64,000 bases of DNA, taken from positions 1,054,001 through 1,118,000 of the forward strand of contig JANHCV010000014.1 in NCBI GenBank assembly GCA_025594325.1, written 5' to 3'. The translations under genes and the position numbers were made by a program. Source of the DNA: Blastocladiella emersonii ATCC 22665 (Eukaryota > Blastocladiomycota > Blastocladiomycetes > Blastocladiales > Blastocladiaceae). Positions 18,661 through 29,326 of this stretch are shown piece by piece (positions within the stretch are counted from its first letter, which is position 1; each line of letters begins with the position of its first letter). The notes under the pieces were generated by a model. It was not told the DNA's origin, did not search any database, and was given only the letters and a program-made list of their open reading frames with translations.

Positions 18661-20295
18661 TCACGGGTCACGCGAACTGACATCCGACCAATCCGCATAG
18701 GCTATTCGCCTGTCGCGGATCAGCCACCTCCGGCCGGGAAGCCCGCGCGACGCGTCGTAGGTGCCGAGCAGATCGGACTGGAAGACGCGGAGGATGTGGC
18801 GGATGCCGAAGGGTACGCCGTGCGTGGTCTTGAGCGCGTACGCGATGCGCTTGGTGATCACCTTGAGCAGCGACGTGGCCATGTCCATGGTCGTTGAACT
18901 TGACGATGATGGCCGACGCGTCGAACTGGTGGTGGCCTTGATGGACGGCGGACCGAGCGTGTGCTTGAGGGTCGACTCGCACTTGTGCTGGACCGCAGGG
19001 ACAATGTCGATCCAGGTCGTCGGCAGGATGCTGCAGATGTTGACGGACGAGTGTCGATCATGGTGGTTGAAGAGACCATGGATGCGAACGAGTGCGGCGA
19101 TGGTCGGCGGGATCTCGGCCGAGTAAGAGACGCGTGGCGCGAGCGGGTCGAGGTGGTTGATGAAGGCCGAAATCGTGTGCCACCCCCCGGGGGCCATTTT
19201 CGTCGTGTCGTCGACGAAACACGAATCGAGGAAGGCGGCTGCTGGGCCAGGATCATCGAGTGCGACCGCGAGCGGGCGCGGAGCGACGACAGGAAGCTCG
19301 ACTTGAGCAGCGCGAGCGTCGCGATGACCGTAGTGCGTGTCGTCGGTCGTGCGGTTGACGAGGACTGTGAGCGCCGGCGTGTGCGTGTGCGTGATGATGA
19401 CGGCCGAAGCGTCACCGTGCGTGTGCGACGAGTCGTACATCGAGATGCGGTCGTACCTGGTCGCGGTAGTGTCGCGGCACACGGGCGTCGTGGTGTTGCT
19501 GTGCACGAGCATGGTGTCGCCGTTGTAGGCGATCGTTCGGGGTGCCGTAGAAGGCGGACGTCGTGGTGTTGTTGATGACGGACGTCGTGGTGTTGGCGAC
19601 CGTGGACGTCGTGGCGCTGTCGCACGAGGGCGACGAGGTGTTGATGCGCTCACACGACTCGGTGACAGTGCCGAAGTTGTTCTGGCCGTCGAAGATGGGT
19701 TTCGCTTCGGGGCGGATATTGAACGACGCGTGCTGCGCGTCGAGGTGATGTAAATCGTTGAGATCGTGAAATGCGACGAGGTCGCGGTCGAGCTGGAGGA
19801 ACTGCGGCTCGAAGATGTGCTCCAGCGAGACGTTCTGGACGGCGACGTGAGCGCGCAGCGGATCACCTTGGTCGACGACGGGAGCGTGCAGCAGGTCGTC
19901 TTGGTCGATGACGGGAACGCGCGGCCGGCGCGTCTCACCCAGCTCGGCGAGGAGCCCGTACGGCGGGTCGTCGCTGTCCGACGAGGTGCCCAATCCACCC
20001 GGCTCGGCGAGGAGGCCGTGCTGCGGGTAGTTGCCCGACTCGAAGAAGGACTCGTGCGGCGGATGGTCGCCAGGATCGATGGCCCGACGTGCGATCCACC
20101 CGGCTCGGCGGGCGAGATGCGCGGGACGGCAGCAGGCTCAGGCTGCGCGTGGTCCACCCACCCGGGCGCGAGAACGTCGGTCTTGTCCGTGTGGATCGAC
20201 GTGTACGAGATGGAGGTCGGCTCGATCATCGACCGCATGGTACCCATCGCGAAAGAATCAGGCGCGGTGATGGTGTTCGGAGCGGGCTGCTCCAT
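18661..20295 (-). pseudogene. decayed gene with several frame changes, function unknown
   Basis: The minus frame is open for 544 codons from ATG 20295, but the frame with good G/C third positions switches along it. It is the ATG frame to about 20080, another frame from about 20075 to 19535 (for example FEPQFLQLDRDLVAFHDL, EAKPIFDGQNNF), back to the first from about 19530 to 18915 (WHTISAFINHLDPLAPR, ILPTTWIDIVPAVQHK), another for FDASAIIVKFND, and again the first for SLLKVITKRIAYAL and GVPFGIRHILRVF. I read this as one former ~540-residue gene with at least three indels. The last segment faintly recalls RasGAP/IQGAP domains (PFGIR), which is not enough for a call. Sequencing errors are an alternative to decay. 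Confidence 0.5.
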
Positions 20296-22294
20296 TTCGA
20301 TCTCGAAGCCCTCGGTCAGTCCATGAGTTGCATCTTGCGGGAAGTCCGAGCGAGTAGAGGCTGATCCGAGTGAGGGCGAGGAAGAGGCGACGGTTCCGAG
20401 GCGGCAGTCTCGGACGCAGTGCGGGTCGCGCCAGCGGGGTCAGCGACGGCAGGGTCGGCGACGGCAGGATCAGCGACGGGCGTCGAGCAGGACACGGTGA
20501 GGGCGGACGGCGTAGGCGCTGCCCTCGAAATCCACCGAATCGCGCCAACGATGGTCTTTGAATCAAATCTATGCAATGAAGCGAGCCCGCGAGCACTCCA
20601 TGACGACTCGTGACACGACACAAAATCATCAACAACCGGCAGAACGCGGCAGCACACTCGACCACCAGAGCTCGTCAATATTGACCGGCCCACGGCCTTG
20701 CGCACGCGCCCGTGGGCAATTCACTCAACAGAAAAAGTCACGGAGCCGACAACAGCGCGCGCGCCGTGGCCTCAGTAGTCGCGCATGAGAGAGCAAGCGT
20801 CTCGCCCGCCCGGGTTATCAGGGCATTCGCGCGTAGCAGGCGGGCGAGACTTTCGATTCGCAGGTGCTTCGACACGAGGACTGATTTGGCAGGCGCGCGC
20901 GATGCGGTGCAGACACGACAGCGGCGGTCAAGGACGAAGCCGACGCGTGCGCAAGACCATGGGTCGAACTTGAACGAGGTTCAGGTGGTTGAGGCTAGAC
21001 AGGAAGATCACTGTGAGTTGGAGAACAGGCGAAACTTTTGATCGAGAACAACCCGTACGGCTGCAATCGGGTGGGTTGCTGCTTGAGATTGTTGTGGACA
21101 CCCAGAGACCTCAGTAAATATTGGGAGCTCGAGTGGAAGTCGGCGAGGACGTACCATTGGTCCACGATGTGATCAACTGTGCGAGAATAACCGAAGTGCC
21201 AGGTTGATGTGTGGCACAAGTCCAGTGTAAGCGAACCCTACAGGATGCAGGTTGATTGTCGATAAAAAATTGCGTAGCGGATCTGGGCTTTAACTGGGGG
21301 ATCTCTCGTAAGCTAGGCAAACCACCCGGCGAGTCGTGCGAGAGTATGTAGGTTGAGTTGGGCCGAGGTGCGACGCATGGAAAAGTTGATGACCAAGCCG
21401 ACATTCTGCGCTGAGCGACGAGTACTACGCACGTCCTTTCGTCGTCAACGCGTCCTCCTTGTCGCATTTGAACGCGCGAGTCTCGCGGCTCTAAGAGCCA
21501 ACAACTACGTCTCGGTGTACGTCGCATCAGGACACGTTGTCGCCTTCCATCGCGAGACTTGACGCATGAACTCTCGTCAAGCTTGTGCACCGTGCGCATC
21601 TGCAGAATCGTGCGAGATAACAGAAGTGGTGGGCCCAGCAAGGAGTTCAGTCTTTAAAGCGGCCGCGCTGTCACAGATTCGGGCCGACACCGTGTGCCCA
21701 CTCGATTGAGGCGACAGGGCGCGCGGACGCATGCGAGAGGGTGACGCGAGCGGCGCGACGCGAGGCTGGCACAAAGATATAGCGTCGCCAGATGACGGGC
21801 GATAGCAATGCATGAGCTTTTTTGCAGTGGTTACGTGCTAGGGGAGCAGGCGGGGAGAGCGGGGACGACTCGCGACTCGAGCGTGGCGCTACGCGTCGCG
21901 AACGCGCTCTCACTTCCGGCCAGCGTGGACCGAGGCTAGGCTCGAGTCCTCACTAATTTCCTTCCGGGCTCGCCTACGGCTCGCCCGTGTCAACCATGGA
22001 ACATGTTGCGTCCTTATACTGCAAGTCGGCCCGCAGGCTATCAACTCGTCCCTCACCTAGGCTTCATACAGCTGCTCGCCCGCGTTCCGCTTGAGCCACC
22101 CCTCAAGTGTCCTCTCACGCAGGCTCGAGTGCTGGCGCCAGCAAGTAACTCGTACGCGAGGGGCACGCGTGCATCCATCTCAGCTCGCTGAGCTCGTCCC
22201 ATGGAAGCTCTCGCTCTCAGCAAGCTTAACACCAGCGCAGCGCCGAACTGGTTGTGCTCCACGTAGAGTCGCAGACGGCGTTGCTGCACTCGCC
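20296..22294. other. intergenic region with hairpin repeat
   Basis: About 2 kb without a convincing gene. 20440-20480 has a 15-bp tandem repeat (three units, TCAGCGACGGCAGG). A strong hairpin lies at 20799-20850. The remaining sequence shows no coding frame with this genome's codon bias. Confidence 0.4.
20799..20850. repeat. hairpin repeat, copy 1 (12-bp stem)
   Basis: GTCTCGCCCGCC (20799-20810) pairs perfectly with GGCGGGCGAGAC (20839-20850) across a 28-nt loop containing GGGTTATCAGGGC and GCGTAGC. The same stem-loop with a similar loop occurs at 52273-52328 and, decayed, near 50845-50903. A GCGCACGCG block about 90 bp upstream is also shared. Confidence 0.7.
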
Positions 22295-22855
22295 TTAAGC
22301 TCCGGCAACATGACGGGGTGCCAACGCATCGATCGCGCCGAGAAACCGCAGCGCGCGACGGCATACCCTCCGATTCTCGGCGCAAAACCTGCGCACCGCG
22401 GCCGTGACCTCGATCGGCTCCCTAAAAAAACCCAGCGACCGGCGCACGGTCAACAACGGCACCGATTCCGGGTCCTCAAACGGCGAATTAACCCTGTATC
22501 CGTGGCGGTCAAGCCAGTCGTCCAGTTCCTTGAACCGATTGCCGAGCGCCGCGAGCTTGGCGTGCTGGGCGCGCGCGAGTGGGTAGAGGTTAGGCTGATT
22601 GCCGTCGTAGAAGCGGAGGAGGGAACGGGTGGACCCAAGGCGCGCAATCGCGCCAGCAAGTAGCGCGGATGACTTGACGAGCTGGTCCGAAGGGGCCTTG
22701 CCCGCGCGCAGAATCCAGCGGAAAACCTCATCTGCGTCCTCGCCCATGGCCGGGTCGGCGAGTTCAAGCTCACGCAGGGTACGCGCCGACGAGGGCGCGT
22801 GCAAGCACGAGTCGACCAGAGGCGTTGAGAGCCGGCCTTCACTCGCGCAACTCAT
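22295..22855 (-). CDS. hypothetical protein, 186 aa, helical
   Basis: Not recognised. A single open frame from ATG 22855 to a stop at 22295. It looks protein-like: mostly helical, with LLAGAIARLGSTRSLLRFYDG, FKELDDWLDRHGYRV and VRRFCAENRRV, and a spacing that recalls worn ankyrin-type repeats of the F-box-like genes in this window, but no alignment is convincing. It sits alone in a gene-poor stretch, about 370 bp from the divergent PPR gene. It could be an intact small gene or a fragment. Confidence 0.4.
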   Translation of the reverse strand: MSCASEGRLSTPLVDSCLHAPSSARTLRELELADPAMGEDADEVFRWILRAGKAPSDQLVKSSALLAGAIARLGSTRSLLRFYDGNQPNLYPLARAQHAKLAALGNRFKELDDWLDRHGYRVNSPFEDPESVPLLTVRRSLGFFREPIEVTAAVRRFCAENRRVCRRALRFLGAIDALAPRHVAGA

Positions 22856-23198
22856 GCGCCACCGCAAGCAGCCGAACCGTGCAAGTGGGCTTAAGGTTTA
22901 TGAAAGCTCTGTATTGCATATAGTCGTTTGGAGAGCGGGGACCGGCTCCGCCGAAAAATGCAGCTTCAAAGCTCCCATTTCGATCGGCAAAGCACGCGCG
23001 TGACCGGCCGAGTCGGGGTGATGGGAGTGGCAGCGATCGGCACCAACAGCCCCGCGCCGCCGACTTCTTTCCTCTACCCTCGTCCCCTCACCTCGGCCGA
23101 TCCTGTACCCGCACTCCCCTGCAACGAATCAACCTCGCGGACTACGTGCATAGGCGCCGCCTCGCCGTCCCCTCGCCCGATCCGCCCGTGTTGAGCCG

Positions 23199-23246
23199 AT
23201 GCAGCAGCAACCCGCGGACATGAACGATGCGCTACCATGGCAGTAG
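23199..23246 (+). promoter_or_regulatory. upstream ORF overlapping the PPR gene start
   Basis: A 15-codon frame (ATG 23199, second in-frame ATG 23220, TAG 23244-23246) runs over the PPR gene ATG at 23227 in another frame. Scanning ribosomes would meet it first, so it should lower translation of the main frame. Confidence 0.5.
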
Positions 23247-25522
23247 ACCGCACCTCGCCGCTGCTGCAGCCCGGCCCCTGCTGTTTGTGCCGAACCGGCC
23301 ACCACCACCACTGTTCCGGGTCGCGATCGCGCCCGTCGCTACCGCCGCCGCGCCGCTCTTTCGGATACCCTGCACAGCCCTGCGTGGCGCACTCGGCGGC
23401 GCGAGATTGTTACCCGTTACCCACCACCAACACCTGCTCTCCCGCCACCTGCACACGACGCCGGTCCAGATCCCGCCCGCCAAGGCGTCGGACGAGCCCG
23501 CCGCCGCTCGATCCCCCTCCTCCGACCCCGCACCACCATCTCCTCCCACCTTCGCCCCCGCGGCCATGTCTTCGGATGACCAGCGCACGCGCCCACCACG
23601 ACCCAATCATCCTCGCCCACCGCGCCCGCCCCCGTCCTCCAAGAAACCGAAACCGCAACCCGCCGACGCCGCGACCGTGTCCGCGCTCATCGCCGACCTC
23701 GCCGCGTCCATCGAGTCTAGTTCCCCCGCAACCGCGTGGGAGCGTTACCTCGCGCTCCGCGCCGCGCGCGCCGTGTCCGCGATCCCGCTGCCAACCTTCC
23801 GCGCGCTGGCCAAGCGGCTACACCTCGCGCACTCGCGTCCCTCCTCCCCCACCCCTACCGCCCCTTCCCCCGAAACGTACGCGTCGTGGCTGCGCCAGCT
23901 CGCGCTCGACCTCGTCACGTACCACTTCGCGGTCCCGTGGGCGTACGAGGAGTACCAGCTGGTGTTCATGCACCGGACGCGGCGCGGGTCGGCGAACGCG
24001 GGCAAGGCCAAGCGGCTCGCGCGCATGTGGGCCAAGCTGCTGGCCGATCCGCCGTCGCCGGATCCGAGGCCGTTTCACTTGTTTCTGCAGCACGCGCTCG
24101 AGGAGCCCGCAGGCGCGGGCCCGCCGCTGGCGGACGTCGTCAGCGCGGTGCTCCAGCGCGACGACCTGGTCATGGACGCGACGACGTACGCGCTCGTGGT
24201 GCGGACCGTCGCGCGGTCGGCCGACTGCGGGCAGGCGCACGGCGTACTCGAGGCGCTCGTCCAGCGCGGCGCGCGGCCCGACCCGCAGGTCCTGTGCGCG
24301 GCGTTCCAGGACCTTGCGCGCGCCGACGCGGCCGACTCGTGCGCGCTGATCTGGGCCACGTGGAAGGGCGCGTTGCTCGGTCGCCGACGCGGGAGCGGGA
24401 GCGGGAGCGGGGGTAGGAACGGCCCGCGGCTCGTCCAGGAGGCGATCCGGCTGTCGGGCGCGCACGCGCTCGTGGTCGAGATGGCGCACGCGGTGGTCGC
24501 GGGCATGGACGGTGCGTTTTCGCTCGCTCGGTCGTTCCCAACACGCAAACTGACATTTTGTGGGACGTGTAGACCCGGTGCACCTCGCGCGCAACCTCAA
24601 CTCATGGCTTGCGCTCGCGTGCGACCTCGGCCCGACGCGCCGCACGACCGTCTCCTCCTTCCTCCATCTCCTCGCGCAGCAGCCCCTCGGGACGCAGGAC
24701 CTGGCGTGGAGCATGCTCGCGTCGGGGTTCGCCAACTCCCAAAAACCCGACCCGGCAGCCACCCGCCGGTTCGCGCGCGGTCTCCTGCGCGGGATCGACG
24801 ACGCGGCGCGCGTCTCGCCCACGCACCCGCTCGACGGCGTGTCGGGCATGACGCTCGCGCGCGTGCTCGCGCAGCTGCACGCGGCCGCGGGTCCCGCGCC
24901 CGTCGCCGCCCTGGTCCGGTCCCTGGCCGTGCGCGGGGTTCCGGCCGTCTTCGCGGTGCCCGCCGCCAACGCGGCACTCGCGGCGTGCGTCGCGGCGGGC
25001 GACACCGAGACCGTCACCACGCACGTGTGGCCGGGGATCCAGACCGCGCGGTCGGCGGACACGCAGACGCTCAACTACCTCCTCCAAGCGGGGGCCACCT
25101 CCCCCTCCGACGCGACCGCGTACATGGACGCCGTGACGCGGTCGCTCGGCGCGCTCGGCGTGCAGGCGAACGGCGTGACGTGGTCGGTCCTCGCGCAGTG
25201 GACCGCGCGCGCGCTCCGGTCGCCGCCCGGCGTGTTCGCGCTGCTGGGCAAAGCCGCGGCAGCGCGGCAGGGGTCTGCGCCGCTCCTCCACGCGGCGCTC
25301 GCGTGTGCGACGACGCAGGAGCAGGTGCTGGCCGTCGCGCGGTTCCTTGCCGCGCACGAGCCGCGGGACGCGAGGCGGTGGGTCCGCGACGACGCGCGGA
25401 ACTGGGAGCTCTGGCTCGCCAAGCTGCGCGCGGCGGATGTCGGCGTCGAGGTGGTCGAGGCCGAGATGGGCGCGGACGTGTACAGGGCGATACTCGGTGA
25501 TGGTCAGGTTGATGGTGAATAG
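23227..25522 (+). CDS. mitochondrial pentatricopeptide-type repeat protein
   Basis: Exon 1 23227-24511, intron 24512-24572 (61 nt, GTGCG donor), exon 2 24573-25522; 744 aa. Residues 1-85 form a long presequence rich in R, A, P and H ending in RHLHTTPVQ, a typical mitochondrial cleavage region. A proline-rich linker follows to about 140. The rest is built of ~35-residue helical hairpins: VMDATTYALVVRTVARSADC, AHGVLEALVQRGARPDPQVL, TQTLNYLLQAGA and GVQANGVTWSVLAQWTARAL, the layout of PPR proteins that bind organellar RNA. The specific RNA and the closest named homologue are not evident. Start chosen because it includes the presequence; a later in-frame ATG at 23566 would remove it. Confidence 0.75.
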
Positions 25523-26102
25523 ACGCGCGGGTAATTCATGTCGGCAGCGCACGTGAGGTCATGGCGCGCGCGGACCCACTCGCGTCGAGGGGCGCGGCAG
25601 CAGCGGGAGGATAAGCCACTCGCCGCGCCGCCTCGTTCGGGCACAGGTTCGGGCGAGGGCGAGTGCAGCGTGCATGCAGCGCGGATCGGCCTCCGCGAAG
25701 GAGAGCGCCACCGTTCGTTCGCTTCTCCTCTCTCTTCCCTCAACGCTGCTGACGGCGCGCCGACGGAACTCTCACTCGCTCTTCTTTGCACTCACCAACC
25801 GTGCCCGCTTTGACAGCGAGCACCCTCTCCCCCGCACCGCCGCCGCCGTGTCGCACCTCATCCTGTCCTGCCTGGCTGCCGGGCCGTGCACCACCGCCCC
25901 CGCCCCTGCCGCCGCGCCTACGCCCGCCGCACCTGCACCTTCAGCCAACGGAGCCGGTCTCCCCTCGCCCCCGCTCACGCACTCGCACTCGCGCCGCGCG
26001 TCGCTCATCGTCACGCACCCGCCGACCGCGGCGCTGCTCCCGCCGTCGCCGACGTCGCCCTCGCTCTCTCGCTTGCGCGCCCCTCGCCCCAACCCCGCCA
26101 AC
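25523..26102. promoter_or_regulatory. promoter and leader of the cyclase gene
   Basis: 580 bp, pyrimidine-rich in its second half (TCTCCTCTCTCTTCC near 25724-25738), typical of a fungal leader. The cyclase frame is open from ATG 25674, which would add 143 low-complexity Ala/Pro/Ser residues; I prefer ATG 26103 but cannot exclude the longer form. Confidence 0.45.
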
Positions 26103-28653
26103 ATGTCGAACGACCTCCCGCCGCGCTCGTCGTCGGCGCGCGCCACCGCCGAGAACGGCCACTCCTCCTCGGGCACCTCGGTAACCCCGCCGCCGCGCTC
26201 GGGCTCGTCGGCCGGGTCCGCCTTCGCCGTCAACCACGACCGGTCGTCGCTCGGCACACAGCTGTCGTCGCCCGGCGGGCTCAACCTGCAGTACCTGCCC
26301 GGCGCCGCGCCCGCACCTGCGATGCCGCCGCCGCGCCGCGCCGGGTCGCCCGCTACCTTCAACAACAACAACGGGTCCGTGTACCCGCCGCCCCGCGGGC
26401 CGGCCACGCAGCAGGGGCGCTATGCGCAGCCGCAGCGGTCCGGGACCGTCCAGGACTACTACCCGCACCACCAGCACCAACAGCCCCGCGAGGAGCAGCA
26501 GCAGGTGTCCGTCGAGGAAGAGGCGGCGCCGCCGCCGCGCCCGCGCACCAACCCGAACCGGTACTCGACGTACCTCCCGGCGCCCTCGTCGCCTCCCCCG
26601 GCCTCCTCCTCGTCGCGCGCGGGGAACGGGTCGTCGCGGCGCCGCGGCGCGCCCGGCGGTGGCGCGTCGCGCGGGTACTACAACGCCGGCAACGGGTCCG
26701 ACTACGCGACCCATGACGCCCACCCGGCCTCGCCGCCGCAGCCGCCGCCGGCCGTCCTCGTGTACACGACGTCGCACGGCGGGCGGCAAGAGTACCCGGT
26801 GCGCGCGGACGCGGCGACCACGATCGGGCGGCGCGAGGGCAACGACATCATGCTGCAGTGCGCCAAGATCTCCAAGTTCCACGCGTACGTGCAGCCGCAG
26901 CTGGCCGAGGACGTCGGGTATGGCCACGCCGGCGCCGGCGCCGGCGCTGACGGCGGCGGCGGGTTCCGCTACTTTCTCGTCGACAACAAGTCGTCCAACG
27001 GCACCCGCCTCAACGACGTGTTCATCTCCCAGCACGTGCCGCTGAACGACGGCGACCGGATCCAGATCGGCACCGTCGACCTCGCCTTCTATTACACGGA
27101 CGGGCCGGCGTACGCGGCGCGGAACGGGGTGGCGGTGCCGCCCGAAGAGGCGGGTCGGTTCCGCGCGAACGGCAACGGCAGCGGCGGCGGCGGCGCGGGC
27201 GGCCCGAAGCCGCCGGCCAAGAACATTGACCTGGTCATGATCCTGCCGCCCGAGGAGCAGTACGAGGAGACGGTGGCGATCCGCGCCGAGCTCGACGGCG
27301 AGTCGCCGCAGACCGACTTCCCGCCCGCGTCCGAGATCGAGGACGTGGACACGCTCAAGGAGGATTACGAGAAGCTGCGGCTCGCCTACGAGCTGTCCAA
27401 GCTCAGCTACGCGTCCAGTATCCACGACCACCTCGCCAAGATGGTCGACCTCATGTTCTCGGTGCTCCCCGTCGACCGCGGCGTGGTCCTCCTCGTCGAC
27501 AACGCCACCAACCTGCTCGTCACCAACCTCGTGCACCTGCGCCCCGGCGCCGGGTACGAGGGCCGCGAGATTTTGCTCAGCTCGACGATCCTCCAGCGCG
27601 TCTACAAGACGCGCAAGTGCCTCGTGACCTCGGACGCGTCCGAGGACCCGGACCTCGGCAACTCCAAGTCGATTGCCAAGGGCCAGATCCGCAGCGTGCT
27701 GTGCGTCCCCATCATCGCCCACGAGGAGGTGCTCGGGATCCTGCACCTCGACTCGCGCAACCGCATCAACACGTTCCTCGAAAAGGATGTCGCGCTCGTC
27801 CAGACCATCATCAACCAGACGGCGATCCAGATCGAAAACTCGGTCCTGTTCGAGCAGCTCCAGACCGAGGTGCGCGTCACGGAGCAGCTGAAGCGGTTCC
27901 TCCCGCCCCAGGCCGTCGAGCGCATGGCCAAGAAGAAGGAGGGCGCGATCAAGAAGGGCGGGCACGAGATGACGGCGACCATCGTGTTTGCGGATATCCG
28001 CGGGTTCACGAACCTGGTACGCTCTGTTTTCGTCGTGGTTGGTTGTGAGCGACGTGCTAACACCCAAACGTGTGTAGTCGGAACGCTGCTCGCCGTCCGA
28101 GGTGTTCGACCTGCTCAACGACTACTTTGAGCGGCTCGTGCAGGTGGTGTTCAAGTACAACGGCGTGGTCGACAAGTTCATTGGCGACGCGCTCATGGCC
28201 GTGTTCGGGACGCTCGACGGCGAGGCCGAGGCCGGGCCGACCTTCTCAGTCCTCAACTCGGTCATGGCGGCGCTCGAGTTCCAGAAGGCCATCGAGGAGA
28301 TGAACGAGGAGCGCGCGCGCCAGGGCAAGGAGCCCATCTCGATCGGCATCGGGCTCAACACGGGGCGGCTCATCACCGGGTTCATGGGCGCCCAGGCCCG
28401 ACTCGAGTACACGTGTATCGGCGACACGGTCAACCTGGCGTCGCGCATCTGCGGGTTCGCGTCGCATAACCAGGTGCTCATGTCCGAGGAGACGCTCAAG
28501 TACGTCAAGGGCCGCGTCGACGTCCGGTTCCAGTCCCGCCAGCAGTTCAAGGGCAAGGAGCGCGAGTGTACCGTGTACGAGGCGCTCGGCCTGCTCGAGG
28601 ACGGGCTCCTCGAGAACGCGTCCGAGGTGTCGGGCATGTCGTCGCAGTCGTGA
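26103..28653 (+). CDS. soluble class III adenylyl cyclase: FHA-GAF-cyclase
   Basis: Makes cAMP from ATP. Exon 1 26103-28016, intron 28017-28077 (61 nt), exon 2 28078-28653; 829 aa. Residues 1-230 are disordered (P, S, Q, R). An FHA domain (about 236-325) shows TIGRREGNDIML, KISKFHAYV and NKSSNGTRLNDV, a phosphothreonine-binding fold. A GAF domain spans about 420-585 (VLLVDNATNLL, LCVPIIAHEEVLGILHLDS). The cyclase domain follows a signalling helix (about 585-800): metal Asp in FADIRGFTNL and the second in KFIGDALMAVFG. The adenine-specific Lys is in VDKFIGD and a Thr stands in EYTCIGDTVNLASR where other classes have Asp, the pattern of class IIIb enzymes. No transmembrane segment. This is not the Cyr1 (LRR-PP2C) adenylyl cyclase of Dikarya. 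Convergent with SDHAF4, 60 bp apart. Confidence 0.9.
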
Positions 28654-28713
28654 TGGGTTGTGGGAGGAGGTGAGGATGTTATATATATTCGCGTACATGA
28701 TGTGTAATCCGGT

Positions 28714-29083
28714 TCAGAAATCTACACCCACCCGCACTCGCTCTCGTCAGCGCACACTCTCCTCCACAACATCGCGAAGCCGTAGTAGTACCGTAGACGC
28801 GCCCCTTGCGCTCCCAATCGCCGTACCGCGTCGGCTCGGGCCCCTTGGGCCCGTTGATCTCGCCCGTGGTCTGGTTCACGCCGCCCGGGTGCGCGGCCAG
28901 CGGCTCCTGCTCCGCGTCCGGGTGGGTCTCGGGCGTCGCGTACTCGGCCCGCGCCTGCGCTGCGCGGATCGTCTCCTCCATCTCGCGCTGCGCCTTGGCG
29001 TCGCCCAGCGGCAGCGGGCCAGGGGAGCGTTTCAGGGAGAAGTCGGCGAAGGTGCGCCGTGCGAGGAGGGTGAAGCGGTTCAT
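28714..29083 (-). CDS. SDHAF4: succinate dehydrogenase assembly factor 4
   Basis: Small mitochondrial matrix protein that binds flavinylated SDHA and promotes its assembly into complex II. Exon 1 29083-28792, intron 28791-28722 (70 nt), exon 2 only 8 nt (28721-28714); 99 aa. Residues 1-15 (MNRFTLLARRTFADF) look like a presequence. The C-terminal signature GEINGPKGPEPTRYGDWERK is diagnostic, and splicing restores the invariant final GRVYDF before TGA; without splicing the frame runs on into unrelated sequence. Divergent from the spectraplakin-like gene, 243 bp between starts. Confidence 0.92.
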
Positions 29084-29326
29084 GGTGGGGTGGGTGAGGG
29101 GAGGGGAGGGAGAGGGGGATCGGCGAGCGAGGCCATGAGGTGGAGACGTGCGTGTCTCGCCGATGGGCGTGGCAGGCGCCATCGCGAAGTGGCGACTTGC
29201 CCCCAGTGGTGCGCCACTCCTCCTCACTCTCATCATCTCCTCCCTCCTTGCTCTCGCCTCATGCGCTCCCGCTCTCCCGCCCACGAACGCACTATACGAT
29301 AGCAGACGCAATCCCCCGAACGGACC

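Noticed and set aside
18661-18900. RasGAP/IQGAP domain in the decayed gene
   Set aside because: Only a short PFGIR-like resemblance; no arginine finger or FLR motif could be found.
25941-28118. 725-codon minus-strand open frame opposite the cyclase
   Set aside because: Shadow; the sense strand has three recognised domains and an intron inside.
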